From NCBI GenBank assembly GCA_946481465.1, contig CAMLOC010000073.1, positions 1 to 9,691 of the forward strand: 9,691 nucleotides of DNA, written 5' to 3'. The notes below the pieces were generated by a model. That model ran no database searches, was not told where the DNA came from, and saw only the letters and a program-made list of their open reading frames with translations. Made by a program: the position numbers and the translations under genes. This stretch comes from an uncultured Shinella sp. Its GTDB lineage: Bacteria; Pseudomonadota; Alphaproteobacteria; Rhizobiales; Rhizobiaceae. Below, piece after piece: positions 1-6,023 of this stretch (positions are counted from its first letter, which is position 1; each line of letters begins with the position of its first letter).

Positions 1-39
1 ATCCAGAATCGCGTTCAGAATCTCGGCATTGTTCGACAT
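1..39 (-). CDS. 5' end of an unidentified gene, truncated by the window edge
   Basis: Reading leftward, an ATG at position 39 opens a frame of 13 codons (MSNNAEILNAILD) that runs off the window. A good Shine-Dalgarno (GCGGAGG) lies about 5 bases upstream, and a candidate promoter precedes it. It starts 84 bases beyond the stop of queG on the same strand, so it could be served by readthrough from the gst-queG unit as well as by its own promoter. Thirteen residues are too few to name a family. That it is a real gene start rests on the ribosome binding site and the absence of any competing reading. Confidence 0.55.
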   Translation of the reverse strand, partial: MSNNAEILNAILD

Positions 40-55
40 GCACGCCTCCGCAGGA

Positions 56-85
56 ATGATAACGCAACAGCGCGGGTGCCGACAA
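56..85 (-). promoter_or_regulatory. Candidate promoter for the truncated left-edge gene
   Basis: On the minus strand, TTGTCG (85-80) and TATCAT (61-56) are separated by 18 bases, resembling sigma70 -35 and -10 boxes. The predicted start near 49 would leave a leader of only about 10 bases that still contains most of the GGAGG ribosome binding site. This is a visual match only. The very short leader lowers confidence. Confidence 0.33.
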
Positions 86-123
86 GTTGGGCGGGGAGTG
101 CCGTCAGGTTGAAGAAGCGCCGC

Positions 124-1194
124 TCAGGCGTGTTCATTTGTCGCGCCACTCAGCTGTGCCACGGCCCAGCCGGCCGCCTCGCGCACCGCGTCGCTTGCAT
201 CCTGGCACAGAGCCTCCGCCACAGGTTTCAGCGCCGGATCGCCGCTGTTGCCGATGGCGACCAGCACGTTGCGGACGAAGCGGTCGCGGCCGATGCGCTT
301 GATGGGAGAACCGCTGAACACCTGCCGGAAGCCGGCATCGTCCAACTGCGCCAGATCGGCCAGCCGCGGCGCCGTCAGTTCGGCGCGCGGTAGGAAGGCT
401 GGTTCGCTGGTCGCGCGGGCGAACTTGTTCCAGGGGCAGGCGGCCAGGCAATCGTCGCAGCCATAGATGCGATTGCCGATCTTTGTCCGCATGTCCGGGT
501 CGATCGGTCCCTTGTGCTCGATGGTGAGATAGGAGATGCAGCGTCGCGCATCGAGCTTGTAGGGCGCGGGAAAGGCGTCGGTCGGGCAGGCGTCGAGACA
601 GGCGCGGCAGGAGCCGCAATGATCGCGCTCCGGCTCGTCGCGGACAAGGTCGGCGGTGGTGAAGAGGCTGCCGAGGAAGAGCCAGGAGCCGTGCGTGCGG
701 CTGACGAGGTTGGTGTGCTTTCCCTGCCAGCCGAGCCCGGCGGCGGCGGCGAGCGGCTTTTCCATCACCGGCGCCGTATCGACGAAGACCTTCACATCGG
801 CCCCGCCGCGCGCGGCAAAACGCGTCGCCACTTCCTTCAGCCTGCCCTTGATGAGGTCGTGATAGTCGCGGTTCTGCGCGTAGACGGAGATCGCCGCCCG
901 GTCCGGCATGGCAAGCACCGCGCGCGGATCGTGCTCCGGCCCGTAGTTCATGGCGAAGAGCACGACGGAGCGCACCTCGCTCCACAGCACGCGCGGATCG
1001 GCCCGGCGCGCCTCGGTTTCGGCCATCCAGTCCATGGTGCCGTGATAGCCGGCGGCAAGGAAATCCGTGAGGCGCGCCGGCGCCTCGGGAATGGAGTCGG
1101 GGCCGGTGATGCGACAGAGGTCGAACCCCTTGTCCGCCGCTTCCGCCTTGACGAAATCGGTCAGGCGGCGGCGTTGCCTCTCCTCGCCCGACAT
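124..1194 (-). CDS. queG: Epoxyqueuosine reductase QueG
   Basis: QueG carries out the last step of queuosine synthesis, reducing epoxyqueuosine to queuosine in the wobble position of GUN-anticodon tRNAs. It is a cytoplasmic cobalamin-dependent iron-sulfur enzyme. The 356-residue product shows the family's N-terminal cobalamin-binding part, a VDTAPVMEK segment with the presumed catalytic Asp near residue 139, the [13 protein letters not shown] stretch, and two [4Fe-4S] motifs: [12 protein letters not shown] (Cys 193, 196, 199, 203) and a second set with Cys 219, 246, 249 and 253 ([11 protein letters not shown]). The C-terminus (from about residue 300) looks like the HEAT-like repeat seen in QueG. 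I chose the ATG at 1194 over the in-frame ATG at 1221: only the former has a Shine-Dalgarno (GAGGA), and the latter would overlap gst by 20 bases. It is the second gene of a gst-queG pair. Confidence 0.95.
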   Translation of the reverse strand: MSGEERQRRRLTDFVKAEAADKGFDLCRITGPDSIPEAPARLTDFLAAGYHGTMDWMAETEARRADPRVLWSEVRSVVLFAMNYGPEHDPRAVLAMPDRAAISVYAQNRDYHDLIKGRLKEVATRFAARGGADVKVFVDTAPVMEKPLAAAAGLGWQGKHTNLVSRTHGSWLFLGSLFTTADLVRDEPERDHCGSCRACLDACPTDAFPAPYKLDARRCISYLTIEHKGPIDPDMRTKIGNRIYGCDDCLAACPWNKFARATSEPAFLPRAELTAPRLADLAQLDDAGFRQVFSGSPIKRIGRDRFVRNVLVAIGNSGDPALKPVAEALCQDASDAVREAAGWAVAQLSGATNEHA

Positions 1195-1197
1195 GGC

Positions 1198-1203
1198 GTC
1201 CTC
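1198..1203 (-). promoter_or_regulatory. queG ribosome binding site overlapping the gst stop codon
   Basis: GAGGAC on the minus strand lies 3 bases before the queG ATG counted from its end, with the GAGGA core starting 9 bases before it. It overlaps the gst stop codon (1204-1202). This supports the 1194 start and suggests translational coupling of queG to gst. Confidence 0.6.
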
Positions 1204-1894
1204 AGAAGTCGAGGTCCGCATAGTGCGAGACCGGGGTGACGCCGCGCACGCGCTCGGCCAGCAGCGGGCGGAAGGAGGGGCGGGACTTCAGCCGCTGATA
1301 CCAGTCCTTGGCCTGCGGCGCGTCCGTCCAGTTGATCTCGCCCATATAGTCGAGCACCGAAAGACAGGCCGCGGCGGCAAGGTCGGCATAGGAAAGGCGA
1401 TCGCCGGCAAGATAGGTGCGCGAGCCGGCGAGCCAGGAGAGATACTTCATGTGCTGGCGGATATTGGCGCGCGAATTGCGCAGGATCTTGCTGTCCGGCG
1501 GGCCGCCGCCCTGGTCCGGCGTCATCTGCAGCTTGAAGATGCGCTCGCGCACCAGCGGCCGCGTCACGTCCTGCTCCATCTTCTGCAGGAACCATTCCGT
1601 CAGGCGGCGGATCTCCGCGCGCTGGAACGGATCCTCGGCGAGCAGCCGGCGGTCGCGCTTCAAGACGCCATGCGTCTCGTCGAGATATTCCGAGATGATG
1701 CTCGCGCCGCACAGCGCCCGCATGCTGTCGTCGACATAGACGGGCAGCGTTCCGGCCGGGTTGAGCGCGAGAAAATCGCGCCGGTTCTCCCAGGGCTGTT
1801 CTTCGGCAAGCTCCGTCTGGAACCCGTATTCCGTCAGGATGAGGCGGACGAAGCGGGAGGCGGCGGACATCGGGTGATGATAGAGTGTGGGCAT
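1202..1894 (-). CDS. Glutathione S-transferase family protein
   Basis: This 230-residue cytoplasmic protein has the two-domain layout of the GST superfamily. Residues 1-75 form a thioredoxin-like domain with a possible active-site Ser (10 or 13, in [12 protein letters not shown]), the cis-proline region [12 protein letters not shown] (Pro 51) and the glutathione gamma-glutamyl site [10 protein letters not shown] (Ser 65). The all-helical C-terminal domain contains the conserved N-capping box LSYAD (Asp 171) followed by a hydrophobic helix. The substrate cannot be told: members range from detoxification enzymes to thiol transferases and disulfide reductases. The start at 1894 has only a weak ribosome binding site, but the [15 protein letters not shown] beta-alpha unit needs it. 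A CTTGTG-N17-CTATAG promoter candidate lies about 90 bases upstream. Seven bases separate its stop from the queG start, so the two genes are probably one transcript. Confidence 0.88.
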   Translation of the reverse strand: MPTLYHHPMSAASRFVRLILTEYGFQTELAEEQPWENRRDFLALNPAGTLPVYVDDSMRALCGASIISEYLDETHGVLKRDRRLLAEDPFQRAEIRRLTEWFLQKMEQDVTRPLVRERIFKLQMTPDQGGGPPDSKILRNSRANIRQHMKYLSWLAGSRTYLAGDRLSYADLAAAACLSVLDYMGEINWTDAPQAKDWYQRLKSRPSFRPLLAERVRGVTPVSHYADLDF

Positions 1895-1950
1895 CAGGCT
1901 GCTTTGCTGGTCTTGCGGAAGGGGCTTTGGCCGGGTCGGGTGCGCATACG

Positions 1951-1977
1951 GGCTGATTTGACCATGGCTGATTTGAC
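1951..1977. repeat. Tandem direct repeat, 12-bp unit at 15-bp spacing
   Basis: GGCTGATTTGAC occurs at 1951-1962 and again, identically, at 1966-1977, with CAT between the copies. Both lie in the gst-uppP gap, next to the putative -10 element shared by both directions, and each copy contains a TTGAC core. It may be a regulator site, a duplicated -35 region or a replication-slippage duplication. Confidence 0.75.
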
Positions 1978-1987
1978 GAACCTATAG
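1957..1987 (+). promoter_or_regulatory. Candidate uppP promoter
   Basis: TTTGAC (1957-1962) followed by CTATAG (1982-1987) resembles the rhizobial CTTGAC / CTATAT elements, but the 19-bp gap is two longer than ideal. The predicted start near 1994 would give uppP a leader of about 87 bases. The second copy of TTTGAC is too close to serve the same -10. Confidence 0.33.
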
Positions 1988-2010
1988 AAATTTGGTGGTA
2001 CAAACACAAG
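1982..2010 (-). promoter_or_regulatory. Candidate promoter of gst-queG
   Basis: On the minus strand, CTTGTG (2010-2005), exactly 17 bases, then CTATAG (1987-1982) closely matches the rhizobial sigma70 consensus CTTGAC-N17-CTATAT. Because CTATAG is its own reverse complement, the same six bases can serve as a -10 for uppP on the other strand. The predicted start is near 1975, inside the direct repeat. Confidence 0.5.
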
Positions 2011-2080
2011 CGAATCGGGCTTTTTGCCGTATGCCCGCTTCATTTCGTGGCTTTCCTCCCCTTTTCCCCAAGGAACCTCC

Positions 2081-2887
2081 ATGGCAGACCAGTCCATTGT
2101 CAGCGCCCTCATTCTCGGATTGATCGAGGGCCTGACCGAATTCATCCCCGTGTCCTCCACCGGCCATATCCTGCTCGCGGGGCATTTCCTCGGCTTCAAG
2201 TCGCCGGGCAACACCTTTGCCGTGCTCATCCAGCTCGGCGCGATCCTCGCCATCCTCTCCGTCTATGCGGCCAAGCTCCTGCGCATCGCCTTCGCGCTGC
2301 CGTCGAGCCCCGAGGCGCGGCGCTTCGTCGGAAGCGTGCTCATCGCCTTCCTGCCGGCCGCCGTCATCGGCGCCCTGGCGCACGATTTCATCAAGACGGT
2401 GCTCTTCGAAACGCCGATGCTGATCTGCATCGTGCTGATCGTCGGCGGCGTCATCCTCTATGTGATCGACCGCCTGCCGCTCCAGCCGCGCTATACCGAT
2501 GCGATGCAATATCCGCCGTCGCTGGCCTTCAAGATCGGCCTCTGCCAGTGCCTTGCCATGATCCCGGGCACCTCGCGTTCGGGCGCGACCATCGCCGGCG
2601 CGCTGCTGATGGGCACGGACAAGCGCTCGGCGGCGGAGTTCTCGTTCTTCCTCGCCATGCCGACCATGGTCGGCGCCTTCACGCTGGACCTCTACAAGAA
2701 CCGCGACGCGCTCTCGTCCGACGATCTCCTGGTGATCGGTGTCGGCTTTGCCGCGGCCTTCGTCGCCGGTCTCTTCGTCGTGCGCTCGCTGCTCGACTTC
2801 GTGTCGCGCCGCGGCTTCACGCTGTTCGCCATCTGGCGCATCGTCGTGGGAACGCTGGGCCTGATCGGCCTTCTGATCTTCGGCTGA
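2081..2887 (+). CDS. uppP: Undecaprenyl-diphosphatase UppP (BacA family)
   Basis: This integral inner-membrane phosphatase converts undecaprenyl diphosphate to the monophosphate, recycling the lipid carrier for peptidoglycan and surface polysaccharides. Family overproduction is known to give bacitracin resistance. The 268-residue product has the usual length and both signature motifs: [14 protein letters not shown] near the N-terminus (Glu 16, Glu 20, Ser 26, His 29) and [17 protein letters not shown] (Arg 166), the two halves of the catalytic site. Several hydrophobic membrane segments are evident (for example about 48-68, 84-100, 113-129 and 216-236). I chose the ATG at 2081 over the upstream in-frame ATG at 2024: AAGGA lies 6 bases before it, and [21 protein letters not shown] matches how the family begins. 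It is divergent from gst and convergent with the small gene downstream, so probably monocistronic. In rhizobia this enzyme is distinct from the symbiosis protein also called BacA. Confidence 0.95.
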   Translation: MADQSIVSALILGLIEGLTEFIPVSSTGHILLAGHFLGFKSPGNTFAVLIQLGAILAILSVYAAKLLRIAFALPSSPEARRFVGSVLIAFLPAAVIGALAHDFIKTVLFETPMLICIVLIVGGVILYVIDRLPLQPRYTDAMQYPPSLAFKIGLCQCLAMIPGTSRSGATIAGALLMGTDKRSAAEFSFFLAMPTMVGAFTLDLYKNRDALSSDDLLVIGVGFAAAFVAGLFVVRSLLDFVSRRGFTLFAIWRIVVGTLGLIGLLIFG

Positions 2888-2895
2888 GGATTTTT

Positions 2896-2917
2896 CGGCC
2901 GGCTCTCTGGCCGGCCG
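2896..2917. terminator. GC-rich hairpin between convergent uppP and the small secreted-protein gene
   Basis: CGGCCGG (2896-2902) pairs perfectly with CCGGCCG (2911-2917) around an 8-base loop. It sits 8 bases after the uppP stop and 4 bases after the stop of the opposing small gene, a position typical of a shared terminator. Neither strand has a run of T after the stem (the T run at 2891-2895 precedes it on the plus strand), so intrinsic termination is unproven. Confidence 0.4.
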
Positions 2918-2921
2918 GCCC

Positions 2922-3071
2922 TTACTTGACCGAGGCGGTCGTGCAGGGATCGACGCCGTAGGCCGGCGAGCAGCCGTGCTTGCCGGCGGAGACCGTCGAC
3001 GGCGCGGCAAAGGATCCGGCCACGATGATCAGTGCCGAAAACCCGAAGAAGATTGCAATTGCCTTGCCCAT
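2922..3071 (-). CDS. Small secreted or periplasmic protein of 49 residues, function unknown
   Basis: An ATG at 3071 opens a 49-codon frame ending with TAA at 2922. The product begins MGKAIAIFFGFSALIIVAG, a positively charged start followed by a long hydrophobic stretch (residues 5-22). A likely signal-peptidase site follows around SAAPSTVSA-type residues 22-29. The predicted mature peptide is only about 20 residues (GKHGCSPAYGVDPCTTASVK), with two cysteines at 34 and 43 that could form a disulfide. There is no lipobox. Third codon positions are strongly G/C, as in neighbouring genes, which supports real coding. A GAGAGG ribosome binding site lies 11 bases upstream, rather far. It converges on uppP. 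I do not recognise the family. An uncleaved single-membrane-segment peptide is the alternative. Confidence 0.62.
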   Translation of the reverse strand: MGKAIAIFFGFSALIIVAGSFAAPSTVSAGKHGCSPAYGVDPCTTASVK

Positions 3072-3269
3072 TGCGCCGGAAGCCTCTCAAAGTCCTGAAA
3101 ATACGCCGCAGAACTGTCATCAGTACGACGCGACGGGGGCGGTGTTTATTCGCTGGTCCGAAGACAATCAATATCGCGACATGCTGAATCGCGCGTAAAT
3201 GCCGCAGCGATTTTTTGAACCGCTGCATAAGTGCAACAGCCCGCCCAAAGCGCTTTCATGAAACGCGAA
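3072..3269. other. Intergenic stretch with short inverted repeats
   Basis: I see no supported gene here. The stretch is less GC-rich than its surroundings. It contains an inverted repeat GCAGCG (3204-3209) / CGCTGC (3221-3226) around an 11-base AT-rich loop, and two overlapping palindromes, AAAGCGCTTT (3247-3256) and TTTCATGAAA (3254-3263). The promoter of the 49-residue gene should lie here on the minus strand, but no -35/-10 pair stands out. A small RNA cannot be excluded. Confidence 0.4.
3247..3261 (-). repeat. Copy 1 of a 15-bp motif, TCATGAAAGCGCTTT
   Basis: The minus strand reads TCATGAAAGCGCTTT, identical to the plus strand at 6764-6778. The core AAAGCGCTTT is a perfect palindrome of the type bound by LacI-family regulators. 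It lies about 9 bases beyond the terminator hairpin of the SDR gene. Confidence 0.6.
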
Positions 3270-3300
3270 CGGCCGCCGCGGGATTGTCCTGCGGCGGCCG
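3270..3300 (-). terminator. Terminator of the NDUFA9-like SDR gene
   Basis: CGGCCGCCGC (3270-3279) pairs perfectly with GCGGCGGCCG (3291-3300). The inner bases can extend the stem (G-T, G-C, G-C, A-T) to a 3-base loop, giving about 14 pairs. It begins about 22 bases after the SDR stop on the minus strand. The tail on that strand (TTCGCGTTT) is only moderately T-rich. Confidence 0.7.
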
Positions 3301-3322
3301 CTCGTCTTGCGGGATTTTCGGT

Positions 3323-4303
3323 TCAGGCCGTCTTGTCGATGCGGGTGAACTGGCCCTGCTGGCGATAGCGCACGAGGTAGCTCGGCAGGATCGCCTCGGC
3401 GAGGATGGGCTCGATGCCGATGGCCTCGAGCGTGCGGCCTTCGCTGCGGGCAGCATCGGAGACCACGTTGTCGGAGCGCAGCAGCGTGACCTGGTCAGCC
3501 GTCAGCGGCGGCGTGATGAAAGGCACCAGCGAGGCGAGGGAACCCATCAGCGAGGCGACGCCGAAGGGCAGCGAGACGAGCGGGTTCTTGCGGTCGACGA
3601 TGCGCAGCATCAGTTCCAGACACTGGCGGAAGGTCAGGACTTCCGGGCCGCCGAGTTCATAGACGCGGCCGCGTTCGATCGTGCCGTCGACCGAGCGGGC
3701 CACGGCTTCGGCGACGTCGGCGACATAGACCGGCTGGAACTTCGTGCGGCCGCCGCCGATCAGCGGCAGGGCCGGCGCATAGCGCGCCATGGTGGCGAAC
3801 TTGTTGAAGAAGCCGTCCTCCGGGCCGAAGACGATGGAGGGGCGCAGGATGACGGCGTCGGGAACCGTGCGCAGCACGGCCGCTTCGCCGCGGGCCTTGC
3901 TGCGGGCATAGGAGGAGCCGGATTTTTCATCCGCGCCGATGGCGGAGATGTGGGTGAGCTTCGCACCGACGGCACGCGCTGCCTCGGCCACCGCGCGGGC
4001 GCCGAAATCCTGCACGGCGTCGAAATTGTTGCGGCCGCTCTCGAAGAGGATGCCGACGCAGTTGATGACGTGGTCGGCGCCCTCGACGGCACGGTCGACG
4101 GACTGGCGATAGCGCAGGTTCGCCTGGACGAAGGAGATCTGGCCGACACCGCCGATCGGCTGGAGGAAGCCGGCAAGGTCCGGGCGGCGGACGGCGACGC
4201 GGATGCGATAGCCGCGGCGCGCCAGCGCGCGCACCACATGACGCCCGACGAAGCCGGAGCCGCCGAAAACGGTGACGAGCGGCGGAAGGTTGGACAAGGT
4301 CAT
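3323..4303 (-). CDS. NDUFA9-like atypical short-chain dehydrogenase (complex I-associated type)
   Basis: This is a 326-residue NAD(P)-binding Rossmann protein of the NAD-dependent epimerase/dehydratase (extended or atypical SDR) superfamily, in the subgroup related to mitochondrial complex I subunit NDUFA9. The dinucleotide motif GGSGFVG is at residues 14-20, followed by RHVVRALARRGYRIRVAVRRP, an arginine-rich strand end suited to NADP(H). The SDR pair Tyr 132 / Lys 136 (SSYARSK) is present, with the typical ILRPSIVFGPEDGFFNKFA downstream. In alphaproteobacteria such proteins are generally annotated as complex I NDUFA9-subunit family or as quinone- or sterol-type reductases. The true substrate is unknown and catalysis may not be its main role. 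I chose the ATG at 4303 (AGGAG 9 bases upstream) over an in-frame ATG at 4324. It appears monocistronic, with its own promoter and terminator. Confidence 0.88.
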   Translation of the reverse strand: MTLSNLPPLVTVFGGSGFVGRHVVRALARRGYRIRVAVRRPDLAGFLQPIGGVGQISFVQANLRYRQSVDRAVEGADHVINCVGILFESGRNNFDAVQDFGARAVAEAARAVGAKLTHISAIGADEKSGSSYARSKARGEAAVLRTVPDAVILRPSIVFGPEDGFFNKFATMARYAPALPLIGGGRTKFQPVYVADVAEAVARSVDGTIERGRVYELGGPEVLTFRQCLELMLRIVDRKNPLVSLPFGVASLMGSLASLVPFITPPLTADQVTLLRSDNVVSDAARSEGRTLEAIGIEPILAEAILPSYLVRYRQQGQFTRIDKTA

Positions 4304-4324
4304 GGGGCTGCTCCTGCAGAACAT

Positions 4325-4345
4325 TGTAGGTCGGTAGCGCCTACA
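4325..4345. promoter_or_regulatory. Operator-like inverted repeat TGTAGG-N9-CCTACA
   Basis: Perfect 6-bp arms at 4325-4330 and 4340-4345 flank a 9-base centre. The repeat overlaps the -10 element and predicted start site of the SDR promoter, where a repressor would act, and lies 22 bases before the SDR start codon. The cognate regulator is not identifiable from this window. Confidence 0.5.
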
Positions 4346-4371
4346 TAGCCCAAACCGTTTGCAAGGTGAAG
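4343..4371 (-). promoter_or_regulatory. Promoter of the NDUFA9-like SDR gene
   Basis: On the minus strand, CTTCAC (4371-4366), exactly 17 bases, then CTATGT (4348-4343) matches five of six positions in each half of the rhizobial consensus CTTGAC-N17-CTATAT. The predicted start near 4336 gives a leader of about 33 bases. Confidence 0.55.
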
Positions 4372-4392
4372 CGCGGCGAAGCGTCTCTTGTG

Positions 4393-4406
4393 CCGGGTTT
4401 TCCCGG
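4393..4406 (-). terminator. Weak hairpin after the DUF1330 gene
   Basis: CCGGG (4402-4406 read on the minus strand) and CCCGG (4397-4393) form a 5-bp stem with an AAAA loop, 18 bases after the DUF1330 stop. The stem is short and no T run follows, so this is only a possible end of the pmtA-to-DUF1330 transcript. Confidence 0.25.
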
Positions 4407-4423
4407 GGTGCGGGATGGCCGGC

Positions 4424-4711
4424 TCAAAGCCCTTCGACGACCACCATCTCCGCGTCCGCCACTTCCTGGCGGATGGCGGCGGCGATCTGGTATTCCGGCG
4501 AGTTGTAGCAGTCGACGGCGGCCTGGAGCGAGGGGAACTCGATGATGACGTTGCGGGCGCGCACGCGGCCCTCCAGCCGTTCGAAGGCGCCGCCGCGGGC
4601 GATGAAGTTCGCGCCGTATTTCTCGAAGGCCGGCTTGGCGGCGGCGACGTAATCCTTGTAGCGCTCGGTGTCGCGCACGTCGACCTGTGCGATCCAGTAA
4701 CCCTTGGGCAT
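4424..4711 (-). CDS. DUF1330 family protein
   Basis: This 95-residue cytoplasmic protein of the DUF1330 family (dimeric alpha/beta-barrel ferredoxin-like fold) begins MPKGYWIAQVDVRDTERYKDY. It carries the family landmarks: a YWIAQVDV first strand, the YVAAAKPAFEKYGANFIARGG helix-strand, the RNVIIEFPS strand around 53-61, and CYNSPEYQ at 69-75. No enzymatic role is established for the family. The ATG at 4711 has a strong AGGGAG ribosome binding site and lies 20 bases after the pyrF stop, so it is probably the last gene of the pmtA-pyrF operon. The reading frame stays open far upstream through pyrF, so automatic calling may extend it wrongly. The family match and spacing support the short form. 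Confidence 0.9.
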   Translation of the reverse strand: MPKGYWIAQVDVRDTERYKDYVAAAKPAFEKYGANFIARGGAFERLEGRVRARNVIIEFPSLQAAVDCYNSPEYQIAAAIRQEVADAEMVVVEGL

Positions 4712-4731
4712 GTCTCTCTCCCTTTTGATTA

Positions 4732-5430
4732 TTATGCTGCGAGCGCGCCGTCCATTTCGGCGAGGATCGCGCTCGTTGCGGCGAGCGGATCGTCCGCCTT
4801 GACGATCGGGCGGGCGACGACGAGGTGGCTGGAGCCGGCCCTCAGCGCGTCGGAAGGTGTCATGACGCGCTTCTGGTCGCCGAGATCGGCGCCGGCGGGA
4901 CGGATGCCGGGCGTGACGATCGCCATGTCCGGCCCGACGATCTTGCGCACGGCCCTGGACTCTTCCGCAGAGCAGACGACGCCGCCCATGCCGGCGATGT
5001 GGGCCTGTTCGGCGCGGCGCAGCACCAGCGTGTGCGGATCGTATTCGTAGCCCGCGTCGATGACGTCCTTGGCATCCATGGAGGTCAGCACCGTGACGCC
5101 GAGGAGGCAGAGGTCGGAGCCTTTTGCGGCGGAGACGGCGGCGGCCATGGCCTTCGGGTAGGCATGCAGCGTCAGCATGGACATGCCCATCTTGACGATG
5201 TTCTCGACGCCCTTGGCCACCGTGTTGTCGATGTCGAGCAGCTTCATGTCGAGGAAGACCTTCTTGCCGTCCCTGGCAAGGTCGCGGGCGAATTCCAGCC
5301 CGCCGGCGAAGACGAGCTGGTATCCGATCTTGTAGAAGAGGGCGGTGTCGCCGAGCGTCCGGACCACCTTCTCCGCCTCCGCGATGGTCGGGACATCGAG
5401 GCCAACGATCAGGCGGTCGCGCGCGGACAT
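4732..5430 (-). CDS. pyrF: Orotidine 5'-phosphate decarboxylase PyrF
   Basis: PyrF decarboxylates OMP to UMP, the final step of de novo pyrimidine synthesis, as a cytoplasmic TIM-barrel dimer. The 232-residue product has the normal bacterial length. The N-terminal strand IVGLDVP (Asp 12) and the signature [13 protein letters not shown], with the catalytic Asp 61-Lys 63-Asp 66 array, are present, as are [16 protein letters not shown] (173-188) and the phosphate-binding Arg 207 in VVARPIV, where many homologues have a Gly before the Arg. I chose the ATG at 5430, preceded by GGAAAGGG and beginning [11 protein letters not shown] as expected. Upstream in-frame ATGs lie inside the preceding gene. 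It starts 2 bases after the stop of the histidine-phosphatase gene, strongly implying cotranscription and translational coupling. Confidence 0.96.
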   Translation of the reverse strand: MSARDRLIVGLDVPTIAEAEKVVRTLGDTALFYKIGYQLVFAGGLEFARDLARDGKKVFLDMKLLDIDNTVAKGVENIVKMGMSMLTLHAYPKAMAAAVSAAKGSDLCLLGVTVLTSMDAKDVIDAGYEYDPHTLVLRRAEQAHIAGMGGVVCSAEESRAVRKIVGPDMAIVTPGIRPAGADLGDQKRVMTPSDALRAGSSHLVVARPIVKADDPLAATSAILAEMDGALAA

Positions 5431-5432
5431 GG

Positions 5433-6014
5433 TCAAAACCCTTTCCAAGATTCCATTGGCGTCCAGTCGCATGTGACGGCCCGGTCCGCAAGCCGGAATG
5501 CGAAAAGATTGCCGCCGCCCGCCGGCTGGTCGCCGTCCCGGCGGATGGGCGTGCCCTTGAGGCGGCATTTCAGCAGCGTCCCGACGCCGCCATGGCCGAC
5601 GAAGGCGATCGGGATCTTCGGGTCATGCCCGGCCAGCACGCGCTCTATGGCGGCGAAGATGCGCGCCTGCGCATCCGCCGCGCGCTCCCAGCCGCGAAAA
5701 CTCTGCTCTGGACGGGCGAAAAATTCGTCGGCGGCGGCCTCGAAGGCCTCGGGCGGCAGGTAGCCGGTGGCGGAACGGTCGTTCTCGCCCATGGCGTCGT
5801 CGGTCTCGACGGCGAGGCGGCCGGCGGCAAGGATTTCCGCCGTCTCGATCGCCTTGCGCTCGGTACTCGCCACGAGGCGGCCGACCTGCCGCGCCCAGCC
5901 GGCCGAGGCGGCAAAGAGGGCGCGCTCGCGGCCCCGTTCGGAAAGGCCCCAGTCAGGCACCGGCACGGCCGGGTCGATGGCGACCTGCGGATGGGTGATG
6001 TAGAGCGCGAACAT
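5433..6014 (-). CDS. Histidine phosphatase family protein with degenerate N-terminal motif
   Basis: This 193-residue protein resembles the phosphoglycerate-mutase-like (histidine phosphatase) superfamily. [11 protein letters not shown] follows the first strand, and [14 protein letters not shown] carries the Arg (53) that normally helps bind phosphate. The acid residue is in GENDRS (Glu 77), and [11 protein letters not shown] supplies the second catalytic His (141). The first motif is unusual: in place of the expected L-x-R-H-G it reads YITHPQV, keeping His 8 but replacing the preceding Arg with Thr 7 and the Gly with Pro 9. It may have altered or reduced activity, or specialised substrate binding. 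The substrate is unknown. The start at 6014 has a GAGGGGCGG ribosome binding site overlapping the pmtA stop, with a 9-base gap. It is the second gene of the pmtA-pyrF operon. Confidence 0.82.
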   Translation of the reverse strand: MFALYITHPQVAIDPAVPVPDWGLSERGRERALFAASAGWARQVGRLVASTERKAIETAEILAAGRLAVETDDAMGENDRSATGYLPPEAFEAAADEFFARPEQSFRGWERAADAQARIFAAIERVLAGHDPKIPIAFVGHGGVGTLLKCRLKGTPIRRDGDQPAGGGNLFAFRLADRAVTCDWTPMESWKGF

Positions 6015-6023
6015 CGCCGCCCC

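Noticed and set aside
1964..1987. Seven-codon mini-frame (MADLTNL) before uppP as a leader peptide
   Set aside because: It has no ribosome binding site, lies largely upstream of the predicted uppP start site, and arises from the 15-bp tandem repeat.
2980..3198. A 72-codon plus-strand frame over the small secreted-protein gene
   Set aside because: It has no ribosome binding site and no recognisable features. The opposite strand offers a coherent signal-peptide protein with biased third positions.
3201..3230. GCAGCG-N11-CGCTGC hairpin as a terminator or small RNA
   Set aside because: The stem is only 6 bp and no T run follows on either strand. There is no adjacent promoter I can defend.
3215..4348. 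A 377-codon plus-strand frame antisense to the SDR gene
   Set aside because: It mirrors the codon structure of the SDR gene on the other strand and reads as Ala/Asp/Arg-rich sequence without domain features.
4732..5430. PyrF residue change (Ala instead of Gly before Arg 207) as loss of function
   Set aside because: All catalytic and phosphate-binding residues are intact, and a small-residue swap here is a plausible lineage variant.
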